Assembly (NCBI GenBank): GCA_964035015.1
Contig: OZ035998.1
Location: forward strand, 26,095,417 to 26,159,416
Direction: 5' to 3'
DNA: 64,000 nt
From: Corallium rubrum
Lineage: Eukaryota; Cnidaria; Anthozoa; Scleralcyonacea; Coralliidae
The position numbers and the translations under genes are program-made. The notes beneath the pieces were generated by a model, which worked only from the letters and a program-made list of their open reading frames with translations, was not told the origin of the DNA and ran no database searches. Shown here in pieces: positions 33,555 through 46,090 of the stretch; position 1 is the stretch's first letter, and the number at the start of each line of letters is the position of its first letter.

Positions 33555-34645
33555 CTAGAAAGTAGGCAGAAGAAAAAAATATGCCTATTTTAGTTCAGGA
33601 TCGAAATTTAATAATTTTCAAATAATTTTTTAATAATCGAAATTAGTAACAAACACACAATCACGAACACCGAACTTACGAACTAACACTAAACAAAGCT
33701 TTAGTTAGGGGGTGTTTATATGGGTACCCGGGCTAGCTCGCTTTGCCGAGATCTCGTTTATGCTATTATTTCTTATTAATTTTCCATGAGAGCCGAGCCA
33801 GCCACCCCCTAGCCGAGATCTCGCTTTGTGCGACCGAGATCTCGGTTATCCGGGCTGTTTTTACTCCATGTAAACACGATTGGCCGGCCTGGCTCGCCTA
33901 CCTGGGCGGGCATTAAAAGCTTCGCACACGCGACAAAATTTTTTTTTTCCCGACATATTAACAATTCACAAGATCTGCTTGTTCATGTACAGTTCATATT
34001 TAAAACAATGAGACTCCATATCTTACCGGAACTGATAAATTACGCAATTAGCACAACAAGCAAGCGAGCTAGCCCTTTTCATGTAAACACATTAAAAATC
34101 ATCTCGGCAAAGCGGGCTAGCTCGGGTACCCGGGCTGGTTCGCCTCCATATAGACACCCTCTTAGGAGTCATATTGCGTACTGTTCTCATTTTCGGTCAC
34201 CGCAAGTCTGTGTCGCTAATTCTCAACAGCAAACAAGCCCAACACTGCTAGACCAACTATAATCCGTCATTGCCATTTAGCTAACGTCACGTATGAAGAT
34301 AGACTCGTAAAAACAGGACTGCTACCGTTATTCAAGTGACCCTTACGCCTCGCCTTCTAACCAGACGTACATATCAAACTAATGAAATTATTTTAAATAT
34401 TCCAGACGTGACCACTGTAACTTTTTAGAACAGTTTTTTTTGTAGAGCACCAAAAATTTACAACTTCCTGCATCATATCTGCGAGATGTCAACCTCTATT
34501 AGTCAATTTAAATCCAAATTGTTAAAATACTATAGTCACATATAACTAAACACGTGATGTTGAAACTCCGCAAACTTTTATAAATAAATCATAAATTGAA
34601 AATTTCTATTTTTGTTGCCATTACCCTTTGCGAGAAAAGTCTTAC
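33555..34645 (-). other. DOCK intron, 1.1 kb, with one MITE
   Basis: Apart from the MITE at 33,707-34,165 no feature was recognised. A long plus-strand frame at 33,828-34,262 runs through the MITE and is not considered a gene. Confidence 0.5.
33707..34165. mobile_element. MITE with 'agggggtgtttatatggg' termini
   Basis: The left end and 'ccatatagacaccctctta' on the right are inverted. Subterminal 'gggtacccgggctagctcg' on the left is mirrored at 34,105-34,130. GAGATCTCG motifs repeat inside. Confidence 0.7.
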
Positions 34646-34689
34646 CCTTTAGCAATCCTGTACATTAGATCAATCAGCATTTCAGGATC
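34646..34689 (-). CDS. DOCK6/7/8: DOCK exon (DPEMLIDLMYRIAK)
   Basis: This 44-nt micro-exon has acceptor AG at 34,690-34,691 and donor GTAAG at 34,645-34,641. It encodes DPEMLIDLMYRIAK plus two bases of Gly, a conserved helix before DHR-2. It leaves in phase 2 and is completed by the SPDLRLTWLQ exon. Confidence 0.9.
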
Positions 34690-35672
34690 CTGCAATGATT
34701 TGATAAAAAAATGATAAAAACAAATGTTAAAAATTCTCAACCCCACCTCCTAGGCGAGCACAAACAAAACAGAAAAATAGGTACGCGCAGACATGCATGT
34801 ATTTACTGCGTAGACTAGTCTAACTGATGCAGGATTACTCAAATACTGGTATACTTTTCTGAAAAGTCTACTTCATGTCTACAAAGTCCGAAGATGCCGT
34901 AATGCTTCTGGTGCTGACCAAAAAGACCATGACCTCTCTGGCTACATCAACTACCCTCTGGTGAATACATATGGCGCAAGAGCTGCAGCCCACGAAATTT
35001 TGGCCAACCCAGATTTTTTGGACAGAATTTTGAAAATTTTCATTTCCAACGACCTTTTTTATGTCGACTTTTCAAACTTGTAATTTTGCAGAAATTTCGT
35101 TGATGTTCTTACTGATGTGTGCTCAGTTGTCAACCCCGTCGCGTATCCACATTTGGCCCAAACTTGGAAAATCTACGTTATTTTAACAATTAAATATAAT
35201 TTGAATTCTGTAACCAAAAATACAAGAATGGTGCCCCCAAATTGCAGGGAATATCCGTTCCGACACTTAATTAAAAAGTCAAAACTTTTACTACTCTACG
35301 CCAATGGAAATTCGTGTTCTGCAGGAGATATGTATTAAATATATAATGTCGCAAGATGACGTCATGTTTTAGACGTCGCTTTTGTTTGGGCTTCGAAACC
35401 AGATGACGCCGTTTTGCGGAAGAATCGGCTATCAGTCGTAAGTTGTCGTCGACGCTCTACTCTTCTGTGATCTGATTGGCTTGGAAGGTAATCTGGTGTT
35501 ACTTACTAACTCACTACCTTACTAACTTACACACACGATAGCAATCGGTAAATCAGCAATCAGTAAATAAAAAAACAAAACAACGATAGCATCAATCGAT
35601 AGCAATAAGTAAATAAAAAACCCGAATAATTTAATAAATTAAACAAAGTAGTTTTCCTAGCTATTCACATAC
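34690..35672 (-). other. DOCK intron, ~980 nt
   Basis: A degenerate 'cgatagcaatnngtaaat' repeat lies at 35,535-35,620. Nothing else was recognised. Confidence 0.45.
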
Positions 35673-35741
35673 CTCGTTAAATTCATTCATCTTTACAGTA
35701 TTTGTCAAGATCATGTGCAAGTTGAATACCAGTTCTCGAAC
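35673..35741 (-). CDS. DOCK6/7/8: DOCK exon (LVFNLHMILTNTVKM)
   Basis: This 69-nt, 23-codon exon has acceptor AG at 35,742-35,743 and donor GTATG at 35,672-35,668. It encodes VRELVFNLHMILTNTVKMNE followed by FNE and joins in phase 0 to DPEMLIDLMYRIAK, as in DOCK6/7/8. Confidence 0.9.
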
Positions 35742-36609
35742 CTTCAGAAAGTTAAAAAAAACAACACGCAATTGTCATTTACATACTAGAATTACTATTG
35801 CAAGTGAAGTGCTGCCTCAAATGGCAGGAATTTCCTGATTTATAGTTTCTCATGTTTTACAAAATTGCCCCAAAACCCCCTGGGCTGATATTATTAATTG
35901 CAACAGACACAGCGAGTATTTACAGATCTACTGTATTTTTAATTTTCTAATTATAAGATTTAAAATTACATATTTATACTACAACTTTTGAATTGATATA
36001 ATTGGCAAGGGTTTTGACAGGATATACAAGGCTTATACACTATTATAGTATAGAAATAATAAATAACCATGCCTCTTGCTCTGGCCAAGCTGTAAATGCA
36101 ATTCAAAGTGTCTCGTGTTATGACAAATCTACAGCTGAAAAATTATACAGCAATATACCATCGAGTACATCAGACTATTTTGCAGAATTTGTATAAGTAA
36201 AATAATTATGTTCCAAGATGTGGGCTAGCATTTTGGAGTTGCCCATTGTTTATAATCTGACTTTTGTTAGTCCTTGGTAACAATCTATTACTTTCAAGAT
36301 GTCAGCACATAATTATTGTGTAGTAATCCATCATTAAAGCATAGTTTATTTTCTAAGAGAACATAAATACTGTATTTACTGTTTTGCAAACATGGTTATC
36401 CAGGATACACTAATACTTCTGTTGGAAGTAGATCACATCAGTAAGAGTGCTTTTAGTGAAATGATAATCCATTTCTTCTCAGGTTTCAATGTATCTTTCT
36501 GTAATAAACTAATACAGTACTGTGCAGATGTTGTGTATCCATATACGTCTTTGTGTGGAAATCCATCATTGAAACCAAATGTGTAGTTTATATTCATTAC
36601 TGTATGCAA

Positions 36610-37305
36610 TTACTTCTTGTAGATATACTGTACAGCAATCAAAGAGATGGTATTATGTATATAGTTCAATCCATGGTGATTGATATTTAACAGATCCATT
36701 GTCTTTAGTGAATCAAGGACTTTTCTTAGTTTCCCTTGAAGAAGAACAGTTTGATAATTCCTTTCTTTTGAGGATACTTTGTAGTTACTTGTAGCCACCC
36801 AGTCATTAACTGTTGACTCAGCTTTACAAAGTCGCAACAACAAATCTCTGAAGTTAACCTGTTCAGAACTCATACCTTGTACTCTCTGATTTACAGTGAG
36901 CTTAACAACCTTATCAAACATTCTGTAAGTTTGATAGCCTTGTTCACCATCAGCACTGGATGGTTTAGCGTGATAAAGAGGCTTATCTGCTACGGGTGGT
37001 AACTGACCTGGGTCACCAATTAAAATCAGAGACTTTCCTCCAAGAACTTTGTTATGAAATCCTGTTGCTTGTTTGCAACGCCTATCTATCCAGCCAAAAG
37101 CAGCTTGACCAAGCATAGAATATTTATCAATAAGAACGTAATCAACACCACTTAAGCTTTCTTGCAGTCTACACAGACTTTGACCTGTTAGATCTTTTCT
37201 ACCCCGTGAACCAATGGGCAATTTCAACGAGTGTACAGTTATACCTCTTATACTATACGCAGCTTTTCCAGTTGTTGCAGTAACTACACATTTACCTAAC
37301 TTTTA
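36610..37305 (-). pseudogene. Helitron PIF1-like helicase fragment
   Basis: Helitron Rep/Hel proteins end in a PIF1-type SF1 helicase that unwinds DNA during rolling-circle transposition. This fragment reads on the minus strand from near 37,305 (TATTGKAAYSI) through VDYVLIDKYSMLGQ (motif II region), DRRCKQATG, GGKSLILIGDPGQLPPVADK (motif III region) and NQRVQG. It ends near 36,610. The upstream Walker A and the Rep domain are absent. Motif II reads D-K where PIF1-type enzymes have D-E, so the catalytic glutamate is lost. It is a 5'-truncated dead fragment in a DOCK intron; it may extend past the first in-frame Met at 37,227. Confidence 0.82.
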
Positions 37306-37599
37306 CTTCATCGCCGCCGTCGTGGTGTTGACGAATCCAATGTAAATTGATTCCGATACATTCCGACAAACGAAGATCCACCTGGTGTATGTATATAAGT
37401 CATGATAAACTCTACGTCACAAAACGTCATAAAAAAGTCAACATACAAATATATAAACATCCCTCGCAAAATCGAGATTTCGTTTGACTATACATAGCTC
37501 GGTAAAGAGGTCTGGGCATGAGACACAGCGAACCCAAGTCAAGACACACCAAGATTAGTGTGCTGCCTCGCTAACGCTCGGCAGCAAAAACACCAGCTA

Positions 37600-38780
37600 T
37601 TTTAGATTCAATTCACCTTTTCGGCGCTACTTCTACGGGGGGTCCCACGTGTTCTCAACGCAAAATTTTCGGACAAACAAACTCGGACAATATACACAGA
37701 CACTGATGAGATGGGGCTGTGAAAATGGTTGAAAGATGCGCTTCGTTAGTTGTAAAAGCAATTCTTGATACCCAGAACGATGAAAGATGTTAGACGAGAC
37801 TGTTAGAAGTTTTTGCGATTTTTCAACAGCAAAAGAATAAAAAAAACATAGAGAACTGTCCGTGGATTATAACATGCAGTCGCGGCGAAAAGCTTGCTTT
37901 TTACGAAGGAATCATCTACTGCATTTGTTTTATCCGTTGACGTAGTCTAAAAGTATAGCTTCTTAATATCCTCAGTTACAGCTATAGTAAAGAACACCTT
38001 ATTTAAAATTATAAATAAAAATGGTTTGCTGTATTGGTCTGGCGTAATATATTTTACGCGTGGACAAAAGAAGTGCCGCGTGGGTATCATATGACATGTG
38101 TTGATGTGCACTATACTGCATGATGATTGATATATAATATTTAAAACGAAAGTGAGGTATTTACTTACTAAAGATGTTTAGTATTTTTGTGCGCTTTCTA
38201 AGTTGAACGTAAAAGAGTAAAATATTTGCCTTCCATTTTACTGCTTGTCGGTGCCTTTTTCCAGTCTAGTTTCTATTTTAAGAGATTTTAAGTGCGCTAC
38301 GTTGAGCGCACTTAATAATCATAGGAATCATGCGTGTAGACAATACTGATTTGAAATTTCGAATAGCTTTTCTGCACTGGCAAAACTGTAGCTGATTTTA
38401 GGTTAGAGGTTTCATTGTTGGTCCATAATAACGTATATAATAAAGGCTGTAGATATAGCTATCTTGTACAAAGCAACTCTGTTGTCGCGAACGCACGCGG
38501 CTGCCATGGTTCAATTTATACGTTTCTCTCTGACTCTCTGCTTTTGGTCTTTTTGCGGCTGAATAATCATAAAAACTTGTAGCAGTTTCGTCTAACATAT
38601 TTGATCGTTCTGGGTATCCAAAATTGTTCTTACAACTACCCAGGCGCACATTTCAACCATTTTTATAGCGTCATTTCCTCAGTGTCTGTGTATGTTGTCC
38701 GAGTTTGTTTGTCCGAAAATTTGGCGTTGAGAACACGTGTGACCCCCCGTTGAAGTAGCGCCGAAAAGGTGAATTTCAAA
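37600..38780. mobile_element. Fold-back element with 'ttcaccttttcggcgc' ends
   Basis: 'ttcaccttttcggcgctac' (37,614) is mirrored by 'gtagcgccgaaaaggtgaa' (ending 38,774). Arms of about 300 bp also share 'aaactcggacaatatac', 'cacagacactgatgag'-type and 'cagaacgat' stretches. The core (about 37,920-38,400) is not repeated. No transposase was seen. Confidence 0.7.
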
Positions 38781-39121
38781 TACACAATCGCGTATATATG
38801 AAGACTTGTCGGTGTTGAATACTACTTTATCCTCTAATCGTTAATCTCAATATAGCTGAATAGGACATGGGGCCGAATAGACGTTATATGTATCAGAAGA
38901 GTATTGTTTGAAAAAATGCGGACTCAGATTGTTATATGTAGCCAGTTAATTGGAGCTGGCGTAATAACTTAATAGTCACTCAATAGACAAGTAATTTAAT
39001 TGAATAACATGTTATATTATATATGCTATGGAATATGTTTCAGCTTTGGTCTTCTTGGCTTCGAAGGTATATTTTACCTTTACAGAACACAATTTATCTA
39101 ACGTCCAATCTGTCAGCATAC

Positions 39122-39217
39122 CTGCTCGGGAAAGTTGGTCTTCTTCAAGTCGTGGTCAGTTTCTGCATACGTTAGAATAGTTTTTAGAGATCGTTTAAGA
39201 TGATCACCATTAACGTA
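39122..39217 (-). CDS. DOCK6/7/8: DOCK exon ([13 protein letters not shown])
   Basis: This 96-nt, 32-codon exon has acceptor AG at 39,218-39,219 and donor GTATG at 39,121-39,117. It encodes [20 protein letters not shown] and [12 protein letters not shown], matching the LRRSLKTIL-YAEED segment of DOCK6/7/8. Confidence 0.9.
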
Positions 39218-39636
39218 CTAAAAGAGAAACAAAAAGTTTGTTCAGTATCATACTGGGATTACCTGTGGGTTTAACAATGTATTTTGTCAGCTTGAAATAT
39301 GTATTTCTTCTGAGCTTCAGCTGGGACTACGAACACACACCAAATATATATTTTCAAATCAGCAATTATTTGGCTTTTTTTTATTAAAAACAATGAGATA
39401 CATAATCATAACACTAAAATTTGACGGCACTATAGCCAATCTCCTAAAACATGCACACCTTCACTATCTGTGTAACCTTAAGTGAGATAAAAACGAAGAA
39501 TTGGAGGTCTCCGATGTCTATCGGAGATCTGACATCGGAGATCTCCGATGTCTAAGAAATCTCGGTCTTACTACGAGCGTCAAAACATCGCTGGCAGATT
39601 AGGACCATCATTATACTCTATAAAGGATCACGTTAC
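39218..39636 (-). other. DOCK intron, 419 nt
   Basis: A short palindrome of 'gagatctccgatgtc' units at 39,508-39,553 is the only visible feature. Confidence 0.5.
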
Positions 39637-39699
39637 CTGTGGCGTCCCTACAAGAGACGACAGTGACAATGTCACTTGCATTTTTACACGAGAAAAATT
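39637..39699 (-). CDS. DOCK6/7/8: DOCK exon (NFSRVKMQVTLSLSSLVG)
   Basis: This 63-nt, 21-codon exon has acceptor AG at 39,700-39,701 and donor GTAAC at 39,636-39,632. It encodes NFSRVKMQVTLSLSSLVGTP then Q, a highly conserved armadillo-like helix of DOCK6/7/8. It is masked on the plus strand by an unrelated longer open frame. Confidence 0.92.
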
Positions 39700-39771
39700 C
39701 TACAAAAGAAGAATACGAAAAAGTCACATACTTATAAATTTTATGAATTATTACCATAGAGAACATATAAA

Positions 39772-41560
39772 TACTAGAGGGGGCATTGGTGAAAATTTGG
39801 TAACCACATGGCAGCCGCCATTACCTATGGTATTTCAGTCAGTTGGTTGGCAAATGTACCAGACCAGGGCCGTCCTCAGAAAATTTTGAAGGGGGGTTGT
39901 ACGCTCAATTTAGCCGACTTCCACATAATCGTCACTTGCCAGTTCTACAATCATGGAATAATTACATTGGGACAACTTGCAACAGTGTCACTTCTAAGCA
40001 AAGATGCATTTTGGGGGGAAGGGGGGAGGGTAGACTTGTGAGGGTAGAGGAAGACCTGTGATGGTGGTTTGGAGCAGGCGACGGATTTTTTTTTCAAAGA
40101 GTTTACGATGCCGTCAGAAATCGCGCTCGCGCGGAAAATGTCCCAATTAATTATTCTATGATTGTCTGAAAAAAGTCAGGCGGAAAATATTAATGATCAA
40201 GTGAGAAATTTATAATTTATGCGCCGCGAAACGACTAGTGGTAATGCGCTAAACATAATATCGCTGTTTGGTCATATTATATGTCACGACGTCACGGCTA
40301 GGGCCTGTTTAATTACTTAGACACGGTTCTCTCCTACGGTACTCCACTACAATACCGGGATTTTTCATTTCATCAAATTGGGATCTCCCTATAGTGTTAA
40401 CTATTGATAACTCCCCATTCGTACACTAATGCTCGCGAATGTTTATTGCTTCCCGATGTGTTGTTCTTGAGTTATAAACGGTGCTCCAGGAAAGTACTAA
40501 CAATAACAGGGCATATTAAAATACTTTATTGTACCGAAGATGGAGTACCGCTGAAAACGAAGATTTATAGGGAGATTCTGTCTCAAATGTGACAAATATA
40601 GATAAAGTTTTATGTTCTCTAAAAGAGACTGCGACAACAATCGTTCATTTTATGTTTAATTTGTAGGAAATAACTAAAATACATGGAGTACCGTCTTTGT
40701 TTATGTTGAAGTGTCAAGGATCAAAGCTCATTAGAATAACATATAATGAAGTGCGTTATGTATTAATACAGATATTAACTATTGTTGCTAATACTTTGTT
40801 CCAGAACCGTTTCCGTTTATCACCGCATGAATTCGTAAATCGATGAACCAAACGATTTAGTGCGGCAGTGATACTTTTAAAGATTTTCGAGAATATTCTA
40901 AGGAAAGTTGTGTAATTTAAATAATAAAAATAACGAAAAATGCGTCACGTACATGTTCAGACGATCATGGAATAATTACATTGGGACAACTTGCAACAGT
41001 GTCACTTCTAAGCAAAGATGCATTTTGCACAGTTAAGTTATCCTCCTCCTCCCCCCCCCATACAATGTTGGTTCAGAAACATGGTATGAGGTGCGGATAA
41101 GGCCTACCCCAAGGGACCAACATTGCAGGGTGGGGGGAAGGGGGAAGGGGGGAGGGTAGACTTGTGAGGGTAGAGGAAGACCTGTGATGGTGGTTTGGAG
41201 CAGGCGACGGATTTTTTTTTCAAAGAGTTTACGATACCGTCAGAAATCGCGCTCGCGCGGAAAATGTCCCAATTAATTATTCTATGATTGTAGTACTCGC
41301 CGAGTCTGGCCGCTGGCGAGTGCCGACTACAGACTGAAATCTCTTGTCAGACAACTATAGAACAAATAAAGCTATGCCTGGGGAAGGGGGGGGGGTCACA
41401 CCCCACCCCCAAACCCCACCCTAGCTCTAGCCCTATATCAGACCCAGTCCTTTGCCAACCAATGCGCCTAATGCTTGCCTCAAAAAATATGCAAGATGGC
41501 GGCGTTCAATTGGTTACCCGCGGTTGACTGAAATTAAGATAGGATGCCCCCTCTAGTATT
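39772..41560. mobile_element. Element with 'catataaatactagagggggcat' ends
   Basis: The left end near 39,765-39,787 and 'atgccccctctagtatttat' near 41,545-41,565 are inverted repeats. Inside, 39,947-40,168 is repeated directly at 40,963-41,292 (interrupted in the second copy by about 110 bases of C/G-rich sequence). Confidence 0.6.
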
Positions 41561-41789
41561 TATATGATCTCTATGCCCATTACCCCATACAGCTATCTTG
41601 CACGCGACGAGTTTCCGAATTTCACTAGTACCAGACCTCACTCTGGTCCAAAATGGAGTAAGTATAAATCTACGAGTTTCTATCACAAATCCTTGAATTT
41701 GAATGACTATTGCAAGAGTTTATATCCGCTAATAGAAAAAACATAAAAAAACAACAAAAAATAAACATTTGGCACAACATGCGTACAAT

Positions 41790-41873
41790 GGCGGAAAATG
41801 ACGTACTCTGCAAGGTCTCTACCTTACAACTCTGCAAGGGCTATACCTTGCAGAGTACGTCATTTTCCGCCAT
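41790..41873. repeat. Palindrome 'gcggaaaatgacgtactctgcaagg'
   Basis: A perfect inverted pair around 'ttacaactctgcaaggg'. The right arm and following ~140 bases are shared with 15,610-15,790. Confidence 0.65.
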
Positions 41874-42038
41874 TGACGTTATTTTCAGTTTTTTAGATTC
41901 TAGTGAAAACTTACAAAAGCTACTGTAAACGAAATTGAAAGAATGCAAAAGAAAAATTAAAAAGAATTGACCTCGTAGGGTGAAATTACGTAATCTATGC
42001 TTATTAAAAGGATCTATAGCATGTGATCAGTAATATTA

Positions 42039-42209
42039 CAGTCATTTCCAACTCACTTTTCACCCAAATCTTCGGAAGTTCGTTTTGAACTCTGCATTTG
42101 ATTGGTCGCTTGGTTCCTAGCAGCCCATCAAATGCGTAGTTCAAAACGAACGTTGAACTTCCGAACGAACTTCAGAAGATTTGGGTGAAAAGTCAGTTAG
42201 AAATGACTG
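42039..42209. mobile_element. MITE, 171 bp, TA target
   Basis: CAGTCATTTC and GAAATGACTG termini are flanked by TA at 42,037-42,038 and 42,210-42,211. Long inverted arms contain 'ttcacccaaatcttc' and 'gaagatttgggtgaa'. Confidence 0.82.
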
Positions 42210-43672
42210 TATAATGAGTGGAGCCAACGGTTGTTATTAAGCAACACCAATGGCGCAAAAATGACATGAAGTAGACAAATGATGGAAGAAATTGTGACGT
42301 ATGCAAAGCAATGCATTCTACAACAAACAAAAACGGCTACAAAATGGGAATTATTAATGGTAAGATTGTTAAATTGTTTATCAGAGTTCGTTTAAAACGA
42401 AATAACTAGCAAGAAAACACATTCCAAAATTACGCTTCCTATTGACAAGATTTCGTGATGTATAATAACTACAGCCTAAAATGAATGGCGCTTTCAATTT
42501 TTTTACCATTTTTGCTGTCGTGCGTGTAATGTAAGTTAAGTTAACAAAAGAATGCCTTCGGAGCCAATCAAAACATAGAATAAAACGATTGTCTCGCGAC
42601 AAATCACCAAAGCCAAAATAACTACAGTACACCAAGTATTTCATAAGTCATCGTCGATAGCATGGAGCGAGATGTTCAACAAGTATGAATCGTATGTATG
42701 ATAAAAGTTTTTGACAGCAAATTAATCGGGTCATTGCGTGGACGATTTCATATTCAGACGAGGCAATTTATATGGCCAACATGTCTGATCGAGCTTCGTA
42801 AACTGACAAGACTGCGTTGCCGAACAGAAATGGATGACCTCTTAAGAAAACAAAGTTAGCTTCATCGTCAAGCAACAATACCCAAAACCCATGGTAGTCC
42901 ACGAGCGAAATATGTTATTAAATAGCATATGTCGATGTAGATGACAAATAGTCAAATGTCAGTGACAGGCTACGTTGAGAGCGCGAACTGGCAAGTCTAT
43001 ATACAGTATTAATGTAGTAAAATTGTATGCTGCAGTTGTTATAGTCCAGAGGCTGGAGGGGGAGTATTGTCACCCGAACGGAGAATTTACGAGACCAACT
43101 TTTTTTAGTGTAATTTTGGGTGTAGATTACGATTTTGCATGTTGATCAAGTGTTTGAGGGGGCGTTTCCGAGAAATGCGGGGTTAAAGGGGGGGGGGGGG
43201 GGGGGGTCTTCACCATATCAGTTTTACCTTAAAGGACATTGGAAGTATAACTTAAGTTTGACTCATTTGAAAGAACTCGTGAAATGGTATAGTAAGATTC
43301 TTTACAATTTTCCCATATCTGTCTTAGTTTTCGAAATATTTTGGCCAAAATCAGCGTGCAGTCCGCCATTTTGTAGATCTTGAAATATATGACAAAGAGT
43401 GAGTAACTATTTGTATGTACCTTATTGATCTGTTTACATTCTTTCAACCCATTTCAGCTCAAAAATACAGTAGATGAAGAATTGGATGAACACGTTTCGT
43501 GAATCTAAATGATTCAATGTCTACTGATACATAAAAAAGGGAAAATTCATGCCAGATATGAGTAGAGTTGTTAGCGCTTAGCCTTTTGCGCCTTGCTGCC
43601 TTTATTCTGAGAGTCTGAGTTGAGTGAGTTCTTATTAAAGTTAAAACAAAGCATGGCCTGTGAGCATATTAA

Positions 43673-43855
43673 ACAATTTTGTCAAAAATCTTCAGCTGTA
43701 GATCTGAACACAAGGTTGTTACAACTATACAATTCCATCAATTTTGTCAAGAATCATGTTGAGCTATGAATACAAGGTTGTTACAAGTATACAATTCCAT
43801 CAATTTTGTCAAGAATCTTGTTCAGCTATAAATACAAGGTTGTTACAAGTAGCTT
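43673..43855. repeat. ~62-bp tandem repeat, three copies
   Basis: Units contain 'caattttgtcaa(g)aatc', 'cagctat(g/a)aatacaagg' and 'ttgttacaagtatacaattc'. Confidence 0.75.
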
Positions 43856-44394
43856 TTGGCATTAAACGCAATAGATACATGCACGCCTGGACGTGCCTAT
43901 TTTTATACATCAAATGAATGGAAATATATTGTTTTAAATTTTAATGAAAACTCGTGATAAATGCAGGAAAACTTTACTTCTCATTCAGTTAGTGTAAAAG
44001 ACCATACTAAATGTCGGCAATGCTATTTGCTCATAGAAAACTCTGGCTCCTTGTCTAAATTGTTAAATAGAGGAGGAAGCTTATTCAGGATTCGACCGAA
44101 AAAATTCAAAGATTTTCGAAGATGTTCTTACTTATTTTGAAAAAAATTCCAAAGACTTACAATTAAGTCCCGCCATATGGCGAAAATGAACGAATTAGCA
44201 CCCAACATACCCTATAATTTGCCCTTTTTCGAATTCCCTGCTAAAATGCGCGAATTTTATAAAGTTTTTGAAACATTCGCTGATTTCGTCTAGTGCATAT
44301 AGCTTTTCGTGAAATACTGTTCTATTTAACATTTAGGAAATCGTAATCAAGAAGAAGTAACACTCATAACATAATTTACAGTCAAACCGCGCGA

Positions 44395-44560
44395 CCTGGC
44401 CAATATTGATAGCTAGCACGTTGCTAAAAATTCGCATTTTCATAATATGAAGTTCCATTGAAAGTCAGAACAACTCACTCGAAGCAAACTTCATGTTATG
44501 TGAAGTTCGACATTTAAAATGCGAATTTTTAGCAACTTGCCAAGGAGTCGCCCTATACCG
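44395..44560. mobile_element. Fold-back MITE
   Basis: 'gttgctaaaaattcgcattt' (44,420) is mirrored by 'aaatgcgaatttttagcaac' (44,516-44,536), with 'gaagtt' and 'aacttc' half-sites inside. Confidence 0.65.
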
Positions 44561-44654
44561 TTTTCAAGTCAACATTGCAATGTTGCTGTTAATATTGCAA
44601 GGTCGCGCACGTTAGGTACTAAATTATCGCTTAAAGTGCCGAAACTATGCTTGT

Positions 44655-45000
44655 CTTACTTGACAGAACACTCAAAATGACAAAGTAACATATTTTGCAG
44701 TTTTAGGTTTCCTTGCTTTCAGTTTGCTTGATACGTAAATGTCACATGTTGTGACGTACATGTGCGTAATGACTTATTGGAGAAGGTTATTATATCAATG
44801 TTATTAGCAAACGAAATAATTTGGAATTCTACATGTTTGGTTTGATAATAGCAAAGATATATAACCTTCTTCAATAAGTCATTACGAACACGTACGTCAC
44901 AACATGTGACAAATATCAAACAAACTGAAATATCTCAGAAGCAAAGCAAGGAAACCAATAACTGCGAAAGACATTACTTTGCCATTTTAAGTGTTCTTTC
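44655..45000. mobile_element. MITE of the 'caaagtaac' family
   Basis: 'agaacactcaaaatg(a/g)caaagtaa' at the left and 'ttactttgccattttaagtgttct' at the right are inverted. The arms share 'cacatgttgtgacgtac' and 'aataagtcatta'. Confidence 0.75.
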
Positions 45001-45415
45001 AAATAAGATAAACTTAATTTTCGTTTCATAGGCACGTTAACAGTTCGGCGGAGTGAGACGAAAATGTTATATGTGCGGACGGAAAAGGAACAATATTCTG
45101 AAAACGTTAAAGAAATAAGTTATAAAAATGCATTTTCTTCCGAACTATATCCAAGTTTTAAAGTGTGCGATAATCACCATAATTTACCCTTTACAGCTAT
45201 GGCATTATTTCCATTTGGCATCCAATTTATATATTTTACTCTGTGTACGCCATGCACACGATTTTACTCGTCAAATGAAGACCTTCGGCCGGTAAAGAGT
45301 TAAATACCTGCATTTAAGGATTTCAGAGACCGCAGAAGTCTTAATCAATAAAACGATTAACTGTTTGATTGATAAAAAATGTTCGTCTTTTAAGATGGCT
45401 CCTATATCGAGTTAA

Positions 45416-46090
45416 GGTGGCTCCACACAGTTTCTTGAAAAATGGGAAATACAAGTTTGAGAGTCCAAAACACGTGCATAAACAATTCCAAAAAAGAATA
45501 AAACTAAATGTTATGCATAATTAAACAGTCTGACAATCAAAAACTGTTACCAAATAAATAGCAACAGTTGTTGCTATGGCAACAATGACGTTTCAAAATG
45601 GCTGCCAATTACCCTTCAAACTAATTTAATTCGAAAAAAACTTTGGTGACCCCCAATTTTTTTTTCATTAAAACTTTTCTTGAAGTATGAATAATCACTA
45701 GGCCGATTTTTAAAAAATTCTGTAGAACCAAATTTTTTAAAAATTAACAAACATGATTTTTCCGAAAAAAAATTATTCGTTCTACAGAATTTTTTTAAAA
45801 TCGGCCTACTGATTACTCATACTTCAAGAAAGGTTTTAATGAAAAAAAATTTGGGGGTCACCAAAGTTTTTTTCGAATTAAATTAGTTTGAAGGGAAATT
45901 GGCAGCCATTTTGAAACGTCATTGTTGCCATAGCAACAACTGTTACTATTTATTTGGTAACAGTTTTTGATTGTCAGACGTTTTAACTATGCACAACATT
46001 TAGTTTTATTCTTTTCCAAATTATTTATGCACATGTTTTGAACTCTCAAACTTGTATTTTCCATTTTTCAAGAAACTGTATGGAGCCACC
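45416..46090. mobile_element. Nearly fully palindromic element flanked by TTAA
   Basis: Termini GGTGGCTCCA and TGGAGCCACC are flanked by TTAA at 45,412-45,415 and 46,091-46,094. Arms of about 330 bp are near-identical inverted copies meeting near 45,750. TTAA indicates piggyBac-type mobilisation, as for 1,099-2,575. Confidence 0.85.

Larger units (their letters stand above)
35742..39121 (-). other. DOCK intron, 3.4 kb
   Basis: Contains the Helitron helicase fragment (36,610-37,305) and an inverted-repeat element (37,600-38,780). 35,745-36,600 and 38,785-39,120 show no recognised feature. Confidence 0.5.

Noticed and set aside
33033..33593. 186-codon plus-strand frame
   Set aside because: It runs antisense across the DOCK exon at 33,491-33,554 and adjacent repeat DNA, with no recognisable domain.
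33828..34262. 144-codon plus-strand frame
   Set aside because: Most of it lies in a MITE with inverted ends; no family match.
39548..39889. 113-codon plus-strand frame
   Set aside because: It overlaps a DOCK exon on the opposite strand and a transposon end.
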